Notes under the pieces: generated by a model
Seen by the model: the letters and a program-made list of their open reading frames with translations, nothing else
Database searches by the model: none
What the model was told of the DNA's origin: nothing
Shown: one piece after another, positions 15,908 to 22,007 of the stretch
Numbering within the stretch: position 1 is the first letter of the stretch
How the letters are laid out: every line of letters starts with the position of its first letter
Position numbers and translations under genes: made by a program
Assembly: GCA_030832235.1 (NCBI GenBank)
Contig: JAURJO010000105.1
Location: 1 to 22,007, forward strand
DNA: 22,007 bases
Direction of reading: 5' to 3'
From: Verrucomicrobiota bacterium
GTDB lineage: Bacteria; Verrucomicrobiota; Verrucomicrobiia; Opitutales; Opitutaceae

Positions 15908-16570
15908 ATGCCCGGAAACGAACTGAGTCTTCTAGCCCGCGGCGGTCCCATGATGTGGGTCCTCGGGGCGCTCGCGCTGCTGTTATTCACGGTATTCATC
16001 GAGCGGGTGCTCTTTCTTCACCGCGGTCAGATCCGCCCGGAGACCTTTCTCGAGGGAATCCGGAATATTCTAGCGCGGCGGCGGCTGGTCGAGGCGCTCA
16101 CCGTCTGCGAGGAGACTCCCGGACCGGTGGCGGCGGTGGTGAAGGCCGCGCTTCTGAATGCCGCCGCCGGCGAGGAGCGCATGCGTCTGCAGGTGCAGGA
16201 GGCGGCGTTGAACGAGATCCCCGTGCTGGAGCGCCGGATCGGCGCGCTCGCCGTCATCGCGCAGGTTGCGCCTCTCGTCGGCATCCTCGGGACCGTCCTC
16301 GGCATGATCACGACCTTCGCCGCTTTCGAACAGGGCGGAAACTACGCGATGGCGGCCGCGCTCTCGCGGGGCATGTGGCAGGCTTTGGCCGCCACCGCCG
16401 GCGGTCTCCTCCTCGCGATCCCCGCCCACCTCGCGCACCACTTCCTCGCCGCCCGCGTGCGGGCGATCGTGCAGGATGTCGAGTGGTCGGGCAACGAGAT
16501 CATGAAGTATTTGACGACTGAATACGGAAATGTTGACGCGGCTTCCCGGGATGATCACGCGACCCCTTGA
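15908..16570 (+). CDS. MotA/TolQ/ExbB proton channel family protein
   Basis: A 220-residue inner-membrane protein of the ExbB/TolQ family, which with ExbD/TolR uses proton-motive force to energise TonB/TolA-type envelope proteins. Three membrane segments are visible, as expected: residues about 14-37 (MMWVLGALALLLFTVFIERVL), 113-137 and 158-180. The second contains APLVGILGTVLGMITTF with T129, and the third ATAGGLLLAIPAHLAHH with T163; these match the two conserved polar threonines of E. coli ExbB TM2 and TM3. The cytoplasmic loop between TM1 and TM2 has the usual Ala/Glu-rich helix. No Shine-Dalgarno motif precedes the ATG; the leader is C/T-rich. The next gene starts 41 bases before its stop, indicating coupled expression. 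Confidence 0.92.
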   Translation: MPGNELSLLARGGPMMWVLGALALLLFTVFIERVLFLHRGQIRPETFLEGIRNILARRRLVEALTVCEETPGPVAAVVKAALLNAAAGEERMRLQVQEAALNEIPVLERRIGALAVIAQVAPLVGILGTVLGMITTFAAFEQGGNYAMAAALSRGMWQALAATAGGLLLAIPAHLAHHFLAARVRAIVQDVEWSGNEIMKYLTTEYGNVDAASRDDHATP

Positions 16571-17006
16571 TCTCGCCTCCCGCCTCCGGCCGCCGCCGCG
16601 CGGCCTCGACTGGCTGTTCGTCGTGAACGTGGCGCTCGTCGCCCTGTTCTTCTCCCTGTTCGGCTCGCGCTTCGTGCTAGCCCCCGGTCTCGGCGTGGAC
16701 TTCCGTCTGCCGGGCGTCGTCGGTTCAGCCGCTTCCGGCCGGGCCACCACACATGTCATTTCCGTTATCAGCTCGGGCCAGGTTTTCACTCCCGACGGCC
16801 TCACCTCGATCGCCGACCTGGGCCGTTGGCTCCAATCGGAGGCTGGTCGCACCCGCTCCCCCCGGTTGCTGGTGCGGGCCGGATCGGAGGTGCCAACCTC
16901 AGTGCTGGCCGATGTGGCCGCCGCCGCGGTCGCTGCCGGATTCGAGATGGTGTGGGCCGTGGGGGAACCGGTTACGGCCGGCGGCTCGACGGCCGGTCCA
17001 CGTTAG
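16530..17006 (+). CDS. ExbD/TolR-like biopolymer transport protein, atypical
   Basis: A 158-residue protein at the position expected for ExbD, overlapping exbB by 41 bases. It has the ExbD layout: a short cytoplasmic N-terminus, one membrane helix (about residues 27-48, LFVVNVALVALFFSLFGSRF), then a periplasmic alpha/beta domain. The domain has VDFRLPGV and TTHVISVISSGQVF, followed by a GLTSIADLGRWLQSEA helix and PRLLVRAGSEVPTSVLADV, matching the ExbD fold. In canonical ExbD the helix begins P-hydrophobic-I-D-V, and that Asp carries protons. Here the best alignment puts N33 at that site, although D27 lies six residues earlier and could substitute. The start could instead be the ATG at 16551 (MITRPLDL). 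The family call is from fold pattern and position; whether it conducts protons is uncertain. Confidence 0.78.
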   Translation: MLTRLPGMITRPLDLASRLRPPPRGLDWLFVVNVALVALFFSLFGSRFVLAPGLGVDFRLPGVVGSAASGRATTHVISVISSGQVFTPDGLTSIADLGRWLQSEAGRTRSPRLLVRAGSEVPTSVLADVAAAAVAAGFEMVWAVGEPVTAGGSTAGPR

Positions 17007-17008
17007 CT

Positions 17009-17752
17009 ATGTCTCGGCCGGAAAAGCTCGTCTGGGCGGTGTGCGCGTCGCTCGCCCTTGGGGTACTGGCGGGTTTACTGTGGCTGCTGCGAGCGCCGCC
17101 GACGGCTCGCGCGCCCGTCGGGATGCCCTCCTCACCACTTTCGGTGGAATTGGCGCGTCCGGACGGGGGAGACGGCGTACTGCAGGATGAAGCGATTCTT
17201 CGTGACCCGCGGCCGCTTTTCCTGCCGACGCGCCTGAATGCTTCGCTGACGGAGCCGCGCCGTGAGGCCGGGAAGGCGTTGTTCGAGCCCGATCGGGTGG
17301 CGGACGCCCCCCGGGAAACTGACGCGGCCATCGTTCGAGAGCTTCCGCCAGTCGCCGTCCTTAACGGGAGATCCGCCAGCACTGCGGCTGCGACGGATGC
17401 ATTGGCGGCGATTCAAGGAGAGGTGGGTGTCACTGGCATCGGACGCGGGGCGCGCGGGATTGAGCCGCTCGCTCTCCGGGGAGGGTTCCTTGAGGCGGTG
17501 TCGACGGCGAGCGGCTCTACCGTGCTTGCCGAAACTTTGGCCCTATCGCTCGCTCCCGCTGCTGGAAAAGCGTGGGAACCCCTCGAGCTGCTCGCGGTGG
17601 TTGATGCGGGCGGACTCGCCGTGCCGCTCGTCGTCTTGACCTCTTCAACCGTCGATGAAGTTGACCTTCATTTCAGGCGGATTTTATCTGACGTTTTCCG
17701 GATCGGCGAGCGACTTCCACCGGGATTTTTCCGGCTCGTGGTCGGGCCCTGA
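17009..17752 (+). CDS. Membrane-anchored protein in TonB position, possible divergent TonB
   Basis: I do not recognise this 247-residue protein by sequence. It has an uncleaved-looking N-terminal anchor (residues about 8-27, VWAVCASLALGVLAGLLWLL). A low-conservation periplasmic linker with several prolines follows, then a compact C-terminal region. The last 60 residues (from EPLELLAVVDAGGLAVPLVV, then STVDEVDLHFRRIL) loosely follow the TonB C-terminal pattern: a strand ending in a D-x-G turn, a second strand, S-S/T, then a helix starting near a D. The usual YP and C-terminal aromatic features are missing. TonB genes commonly follow exbB-exbD, and this ATG lies 2 bases after the exbD stop, so a TonB-like energy transducer is the leading idea from context. 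A dedicated partner of the large TPR protein is also possible. No Shine-Dalgarno motif is present. Confidence 0.7.
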   Translation: MSRPEKLVWAVCASLALGVLAGLLWLLRAPPTARAPVGMPSSPLSVELARPDGGDGVLQDEAILRDPRPLFLPTRLNASLTEPRREAGKALFEPDRVADAPRETDAAIVRELPPVAVLNGRSASTAAATDALAAIQGEVGVTGIGRGARGIEPLALRGGFLEAVSTASGSTVLAETLALSLAPAAGKAWEPLELLAVVDAGGLAVPLVVLTSSTVDEVDLHFRRILSDVFRIGERLPPGFFRLVVGP

Positions 17753-17782
17753 GGAATTTCGCGAATTCGTGCGAATTTGCTG

Positions 17783-17811
17783 TTGACGGTGCTTCCGGCG
17801 GCTTGCACGTT
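17783..17811 (+). promoter_or_regulatory. Possible promoter of the tRNA-Thr/tuf operon
   Basis: TTGACG (17783-17788) is a good -35-like hexamer in a locally T-rich, gene-free stretch before tRNA-Thr. The hexamer 17 bases further on is CACGTT (17806-17811), a poor match to a -10 box, so only the -35 half is persuasive. Its position, about 40 bases before the tRNA 5' end, is what a tRNA operon promoter would need. Confidence 0.35.
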
Positions 17812-17848
17812 TTTCAACTCTTTTCGTTTTTTGGCACTCTCTCATTCC

Positions 17849-17924
17849 GCCCAGATAGCTCAGTTGGTAGAGCACCCCCTTGGTAAGGGGGAGGTCGACG
17901 GTTCAAGTCCGTTTCTGGGCTCCA
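17849..17924 (+). tRNA. tRNA-Thr (anticodon GGT)
   Basis: A 76-base tRNA with all four arms. The acceptor arm pairs GCCCAGA (17849-17855) with TCTGGGC (17914-17920). The D-arm contains AGCTCAGTTGGTAGAGC, the anticodon stem CCCCC/GGGGG encloses the loop TTGGTAA with anticodon GGT (17882-17884), and the T-arm contains GGTTCAAGTCC. The discriminator T and an encoded CCA (17921-17924) follow. It reads ACC and ACU codons. It lies 84 bases before tuf, the arrangement found in many bacteria (tRNA-Thr, tuf, tRNA-Trp, secE), so tuf is probably cotranscribed and the tRNA cut from the shared transcript. Confidence 0.97.
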
Positions 17925-18008
17925 GGGTCAGAACACGCGTCGTATCAGGCTTCTGCGACGTTAAATCAGAGGTCTCCCTTTCCTTCATCACCCAAACAAA
18001 CGTCTCCC

Positions 18009-19199
<1,191 letters not shown>

Positions 19200-19201
19200 T
19201 T

Positions 19202-19219
19202 GTCGCGGTAACCGCCGAC
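19202..19219 (+). other. Short imperfect hairpin just after tuf
   Basis: GTCGCGG (19202-19208) pairs with CCG-C-CGAC (19212-19219) around a TAA loop, with one bulged C. It starts two bases after the tuf stop and may help define the 3' end of the tuf message after processing. No T-run follows. Confidence 0.4.
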
Positions 19220-19227
19220 GGCGCCTC

Positions 19228-19254
19228 GCCGAGGCCCCTCCGAGGGGTCTCGGC
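19228..19254 (+). other. Strong 12-bp stem-loop between tuf and tRNA-Trp
   Basis: GCCGAGGCCCCT (19228-19239) pairs with AGGGGTCTCGGC (19243-19254) with a single G-U pair and a 3-base loop, giving a very stable hairpin. The following bases (TGCGTTGTC) are not a T-run, so it is a poor Rho-independent terminator on its own. It may be a partial attenuator, an RNase processing signal or a 3' stabiliser of tuf mRNA, separating the abundant tuf message from secE-nusG. Confidence 0.55.
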
Positions 19255-19278
19255 TGCGTTGTCTAAGGAAGCATTCTT

Positions 19279-19354
19279 AGGCGCGTAGCTCAATCGGTAG
19301 AGTAGCGGTCTCCAAAACCGTTGGTTGGGGGTTCGATTCCCTCCGCGCCTGCCA
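19279..19354 (+). tRNA. tRNA-Trp (anticodon CCA)
   Basis: A 76-base tRNA. The acceptor arm AGGCGCG (19279-19285) pairs with CGCGCCT (19344-19350), discriminator G is the usual identity base for tRNA-Trp, and CCA is encoded (19352-19354). The D-arm has AGCTCAATCGGTAGAG, the anticodon loop is CTCCAAA with anticodon CCA (19312-19314), and the T-arm has GGTTCGATTCC. secE starts only 9 bases after the CCA, so tRNA maturation would leave secE mRNA with a very short leader. Confidence 0.97.
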
Positions 19355-19363
19355 GCAATCACC

Positions 19364-19567
19364 ATGAAAAACCCTTTCCGCAGCACCCGCATCTTCCTCG
19401 GGGAGATGGTGGGAGAACTCCAGAAGGCGACGTGGCCGACGAAGGCCGAGCTGCGCGATTCGACCATCGTGGTCATCGTAGCGGTAGTGATCATGGGCAT
19501 CTTCACCAGCATCAGCGACTTTTCTCTGACCCAGGTGGTGGTGCTCTTCACCGATCTGGTCAGCTGA
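19364..19567 (+). CDS. secE: Preprotein translocase subunit SecE
   Basis: The small essential SecYEG subunit, which clamps SecY in the inner membrane. At 67 residues it is the short, single-helix form typical of most bacteria outside the enterics. The family's conserved amphipathic region is visible as FLGEMVGELQKATWPTKAEL, followed by the membrane helix STIVVIVAVVIMGIFTSISD. The ATG at 19364 is preceded by CAGCAATCACC, with no Shine-Dalgarno motif, directly after tRNA-Trp; in-frame starts further upstream would lie inside the tRNA and are rejected. nusG follows after 18 bases, the standard secE-nusG pair. Confidence 0.96.
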   Translation: MKNPFRSTRIFLGEMVGELQKATWPTKAELRDSTIVVIVAVVIMGIFTSISDFSLTQVVVLFTDLVS

Positions 19568-19585
19568 CCACGGTTGCTCAACCTC

Positions 19586-20164
19586 ATGCCTGCTCCAACG
19601 ACCGCTTCTGCCGGCGCCCAATGGTTCGCCCTCCACACCCTGTCCGGTCAGGAGTCGAAAGTTAAGTTATACATCGAGAAGTTTAAAAAGGCCGAGGAGC
19701 TCGATGACTTCATCTTCGAAATTCTACTGCCGACGGAGGTCGTTTCGGAGGTCAAGGGCGGCAAAAAATCCACCAAGGTTCGTAAGCTCTATCCCGGCTA
19801 CGTCTTCATTCAGGCGAAGCTCTACGGCGAGGACGGAAAGCTCATCAACAAACCGTGGTACTTCGTTAAGGAGACCACCGGGGTGATCGGGTTTGTGGGT
19901 GGAGATCGCCCGGCGGCACTTCGCCAGGCCGAGGTGGATGAGATTTACGCTCGGATTGAGGCCGCAAGCGGCAAAGAAGTTCCTAAGGTCCAGTACGCAG
20001 TAGGCGAGGAGGTCAAGATCACTGACGGCGCCTTCGCATCACTCACCGGTCGGATCGACGAGATCGACCCGGAGCGTGGTAAGCTCAAGGTTTCCGTATC
20101 AATTTTCGGGCGCTTCACCCCTGTCGAGCTCGAGTACTGGCAGGTTCAGCGTCTCACTGAGTGA
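19586..20164 (+). CDS. nusG: Transcription termination/antitermination factor NusG
   Basis: NusG, 192 residues, binds RNA polymerase through its N-terminal domain and Rho or ribosomal S10 through its C-terminal KOW domain. The NGN domain is recognised by QWFALHTLSGQESKVKLYIE, LLPTEVVSEVKGGKKST and KLYPGYVFIQAKL, then KETTGVIGFVGGDRPAALR. The KOW domain is at the end: VGEEVKITDGAFASLTGRID followed by VSIFGRFTPVELEY. The ATG at 19586 (MPAPTT) is chosen; a TTG 12 bases upstream is also in frame. The leader GGTTGCTCAACCTC has no Shine-Dalgarno motif, so translation may depend on coupling to secE, 18 bases upstream. Confidence 0.97.
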   Translation: MPAPTTASAGAQWFALHTLSGQESKVKLYIEKFKKAEELDDFIFEILLPTEVVSEVKGGKKSTKVRKLYPGYVFIQAKLYGEDGKLINKPWYFVKETTGVIGFVGGDRPAALRQAEVDEIYARIEAASGKEVPKVQYAVGEEVKITDGAFASLTGRIDEIDPERGKLKVSVSIFGRFTPVELEYWQVQRLTE

Positions 20165-20207
20165 ATTAGCATTTAAGCGTTTTTCACCGCATTCCCCCCT
20201 TCCTAAC

Positions 20208-20633
20208 ATGGCCAAGAAGATCCAAGGTTACATCCGACTCCAGTTGCCCGCCGGCGCCGCCAATCCCGCTCCTCCGGTGGGTCCCGCCCTCGGCGCCCAA
20301 GGCGTCAATATTATGGCGTTCTGCAAGGAGTTCAATGCCCGGACCAAGGATCAAAATGGGATGATCCTGCCGGTGGTGATCACGGTTTTCACCGACAAGA
20401 GTTTCACCTTCATCCTCAAATCCCCGCCCGCTTCGGTTCTCCTCAAAAAGGCCGCGAACATCGCCAGCGGCTCGGCGAAGCCGAATCAGGACAAGGTTGG
20501 CAAGGTGACCAAGAAGCAGCTTCTTGAAATCTATAACATCAAGAAGAACGACATGAACGCGACGACCCCGGAGGCTGGCATCAAGGTCATCGCTGGCACC
20601 GCCCGAAACATGGGCATCGAGGTGGTTGACTGA
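20208..20633 (+). CDS. rplK: 50S ribosomal protein L11
   Basis: Ribosomal protein L11, 141 residues, the usual length. It binds the GTPase-associated region of 23S rRNA with L10. The N-terminal domain contains the conserved proline-rich PAPPVGPALGAQGVNIMAFC with the thiostrepton-region prolines intact. The C-terminal rRNA-binding domain includes GKVTKKQLLEIYNIKKNDMN and VIAGTARNMGIEV. The leader between nusG and rplK (43 bases) is pyrimidine-rich (CCCCCCTTCCTAAC) with no Shine-Dalgarno motif. In E. coli L1 represses rplKA from a site in this leader; I see no obvious counterpart here. Confidence 0.98.
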   Translation: MAKKIQGYIRLQLPAGAANPAPPVGPALGAQGVNIMAFCKEFNARTKDQNGMILPVVITVFTDKSFTFILKSPPASVLLKKAANIASGSAKPNQDKVGKVTKKQLLEIYNIKKNDMNATTPEAGIKVIAGTARNMGIEVVD

Positions 20634-20725
20634 TTTTTCGAAGGGTAGGACGGGCGGTTTTTCCGCTGGTTCAACCTCGCGTCAAAGCAACATCCCGCGG
20701 GAGTCCATCCGGACGTTCGCACCGC

Positions 20726-20731
20726 AAGGAG
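20726..20731 (+). promoter_or_regulatory. Ribosome binding site of rplA
   Basis: AAGGAG lies 5 bases before the rplA ATG. It is one of the few clear Shine-Dalgarno motifs in the window, most other genes having none, and it decides the start at 20737 over the frame's earlier ATG at 20626, which lies inside rplK. Confidence 0.85.
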
Positions 20732-20736
20732 AAACC

Positions 20737-21435
20737 ATGGCAAAAAAGCACAGCAAAAGATACAGTGGCGGCCTCAAGGTCGCTGACCTCACCAAGGACT
20801 ACCCGCTCAAAGAGGCGGTGGAAATCCTCAGCAAATTCCCCAAGGCGAAGTTCGACGAGACGGTCGAACTTTCCTTCCGCCTCGGCGTGGACGCCGCTTC
20901 CGGCGAGCAAAACGTTCGCGGAACGACACCGCTGCCCAACGGCTCCGGCAAGAAGGTGCGTGTGCTGGTCTTCACCGACGACCCGCAAAAGGCCACCGCG
21001 GCCGGCGCGGATTTTGCCGGTCTGCAGGACATGATGCAGAAGGTCAATGAGGGCTGGCTCGACTTCGACGTCGCTATCGCGACGACCGAGGCGATGAAGC
21101 AGGTCCGCACCCTTGCCCGCGTGCTCGGCCCGAAGGGGCTCATGCCGAATCCCAAGGCCGGTACTGTTACCGACGACATTGTAAGCGGAATCAAGGCGGT
21201 CAAGGCCGGCCGCGTTGAGTTCAAAATGGACAAGACCGCCAACATTGGAGTCGGCGTCGGTAAGCGTTCATTCACGCCCGCCCAGTTGCTGGAGAACGCG
21301 TCCACCGTGCTTGAGGCGGTCGGCCGTGCGAAGCCCTCTACCTTCAAGGGCGGACAGTTCATCAAAAGCGTCACCCTGTCCTCGAGCATGAGCCCAGGAG
21401 TCAAGGTGGCCTCCACCGAGTTCAGCAAATACTGA
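20737..21435 (+). CDS. rplA: 50S ribosomal protein L1
   Basis: Ribosomal protein L1, 232 residues, which forms the L1 stalk that guides deacylated tRNA out of the E site. Family signatures include MAKKHSKRY at the start, FDETVELSFRLGVDA, VRGTTPLPNGSGKKVRVLVF, the L1 signature around LARVLGPKGLMPNPKAGTVT, and FKMDKTANIGVGVGKRSF. The start is set by the AAGGAG motif 5 bases upstream. A 103-base gap from rplK contains a small hairpin with a T loop (20654-20666) and the palindrome TCCCGCGGGA, possibly relevant to autoregulation but not a recognisable L1 site. rplJ follows after 11 bases. Confidence 0.98.
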   Translation: MAKKHSKRYSGGLKVADLTKDYPLKEAVEILSKFPKAKFDETVELSFRLGVDAASGEQNVRGTTPLPNGSGKKVRVLVFTDDPQKATAAGADFAGLQDMMQKVNEGWLDFDVAIATTEAMKQVRTLARVLGPKGLMPNPKAGTVTDDIVSGIKAVKAGRVEFKMDKTANIGVGVGKRSFTPAQLLENASTVLEAVGRAKPSTFKGGQFIKSVTLSSSMSPGVKVASTEFSKY

Positions 21436-21446
21436 GGACACCGACC

Positions 21447-21944
21447 ATGAGAGCTGAAAAACAATACCTGATCGCCGAGGTCGAGTCGCACCTTCGCAAG
21501 TCCGAATACGTCATACTCGCCAATTTTTCCAAGGTGACGGTCGCCGACACGGCGGAGCTGCGGAAGCGACTTGCGGCCGAAAAGGCTGAGTTCCACGTCG
21601 TGAAAAACAGTTCGCTGCGCGTCGCTGCGAAAGCCCTGGGGCTTCCGGAGATCGACGCCTCTCTTTCGGGGCCGACCGCCGTTGTGGTCGGAGGACAGAA
21701 TTCCGCTGGCGTCGCCAAGATCCTTAAGAAGTTCTTCGAGGAGAAGCAGAAGCTTGAGATCAAGGTGGGCGTGCTGGAGCGAAAGCTCGTGAGCGCTGCT
21801 GATCTCTCCAAGATCGCGGACCTGCCTTCCTTTGAGGCGCTGCGTTCGCAGTTGCTCGGACTTTTCACTCAAAACGCCGCGGCCTTCGTCCGCGTGCTCG
21901 ACGCCAAGGTCAAGAAAGAGCAGCCCGCCGCTCCGGCGGTCTGA
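21447..21944 (+). CDS. rplJ: 50S ribosomal protein L10
   Basis: Ribosomal protein L10, 165 residues, the base of the L7/L12 stalk that recruits translation GTPases. The N-terminal rRNA-binding half has MRAEKQYLIAEVESHLRKSE, VILANFSKVTVADTAELRKR and FHVVKNSSLRVAAKALGL. The C-terminal helix that binds L12 dimers is LRSQLLGLFTQNAAAFVRVL, followed by a charged tail rich in K and A. It begins 11 bases after rplA, so there is no room for the long L10 leader seen upstream of rplJ in E. coli. GAGGA, overlapping the rplA stop, is a possible ribosome binding site. rplL would be expected just beyond the window. Confidence 0.98.
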   Translation: MRAEKQYLIAEVESHLRKSEYVILANFSKVTVADTAELRKRLAAEKAEFHVVKNSSLRVAAKALGLPEIDASLSGPTAVVVGGQNSAGVAKILKKFFEEKQKLEIKVGVLERKLVSAADLSKIADLPSFEALRSQLLGLFTQNAAAFVRVLDAKVKKEQPAAPAV

Positions 21945-21967
21945 TTCCCTTAATCGAAATCCATTTT

Positions 21968-21997
21968 GCCCGCTCCCGGCTCGCGCCGGGGTAGGGC
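21968..21997 (+). other. Two-part stem-loop downstream of rplJ
   Basis: CCCGGC (21975-21980) pairs with GCCGGG (21985-21990) around TCGC. An outer GCCC/GGGC pair of 4-bp arms (21968-21971 and 21994-21997) closes a 3-by-3 internal loop. It lies in the rplJ downstream region, presumably before rplL. No T-run is visible before the window ends. It may tune rplJ to rplL stoichiometry, but this is inference from position. Confidence 0.5.
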
Positions 21998-22007
21998 GGA
22001 AACCCAA

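Noticed and set aside
17761..17777. GCGAATT direct repeats upstream of tRNA-Thr as an operator
   Set aside because: Two 7-base copies 10 bases apart in an AT-rich spacer are too short and too simple to support a binding-site call.
20634..20736. L1 binding site between rplK and rplA
   Set aside because: The small hairpin and the TCCCGCGGGA palindrome do not resemble the L1-binding helix of 23S rRNA closely enough to call.

Overview
The window looks like chromosomal DNA of a GC-rich, diderm bacterium of the Verrucomicrobiota, most likely an Opitutae/Opitutaceae-type organism. This is inference from several signs. The EF-Tu and ribosomal proteins are bacterial, and a Tat-exported Gfo/Idh/MocA oxidoreductase sits beside an FG-GAP protein, a pairing common in Verrucomicrobiota and Planctomycetota. 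EF-Tu carries an unusual switch I that I recall from Opitutae. Most genes lack Shine-Dalgarno motifs, and an ExbB/ExbD system implies an outer membrane. No phage, insertion sequence, CRISPR array or rRNA was seen.

Layout. (1) 1-1463: the 3' end of a tyrosine recombinase, a 289-bp non-coding stretch, and an Ldh2-type malate/lactate dehydrogenase family gene on the + strand. (2) 1482-7253, all on the - strand: a predicted multi-spanning membrane protein, a small TPR protein, then a tightly coupled sugar ABC importer (double ATPase, permease, permease, periplasmic binding protein) joined by three 4-bp stop/start overlaps. The importer belongs to the rhamnose/AI-2 (Rha/Lsr) branch. (3) 7408-10718, + strand: a HAD hydrolase, a secreted FG-GAP repeat protein and a Tat-exported Gfo/Idh/MocA oxidoreductase, closed by a clear intrinsic terminator at 10742-10767. 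(4) 10887-12974, - strand: a divergent EF-G paralogue with altered GTPase motifs. (5) 13156-17752, + strand: a large exported TPR protein, ExbB, an atypical ExbD and a TonB-like membrane-anchored protein, apparently one envelope energy-transduction module. (6) 17849-22007, + strand: tRNA-Thr(GGU), tuf, tRNA-Trp(CCA), secE, nusG, rplK, rplA and rplJ, the conserved translation/transcription cluster that normally continues into rplL and rpoBC beyond the window.

How the parts fit. Sections 2 and 3 suggest uptake and oxidation of sugars or sugar derivatives, but no complete catabolic pathway is present and the substrate cannot be fixed from sequence. Section 5 should couple proton-motive force to an outer-membrane or periplasmic process. 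Its ExbD homologue appears to have Asn where the proton-carrying Asp usually lies, and its TonB-position protein is not a recognisable classical TonB, so this is the best candidate here for something undescribed. Section 6 is housekeeping, with one real oddity: the normally near-invariant RGITI of the EF-Tu switch I is replaced by KIVTI.
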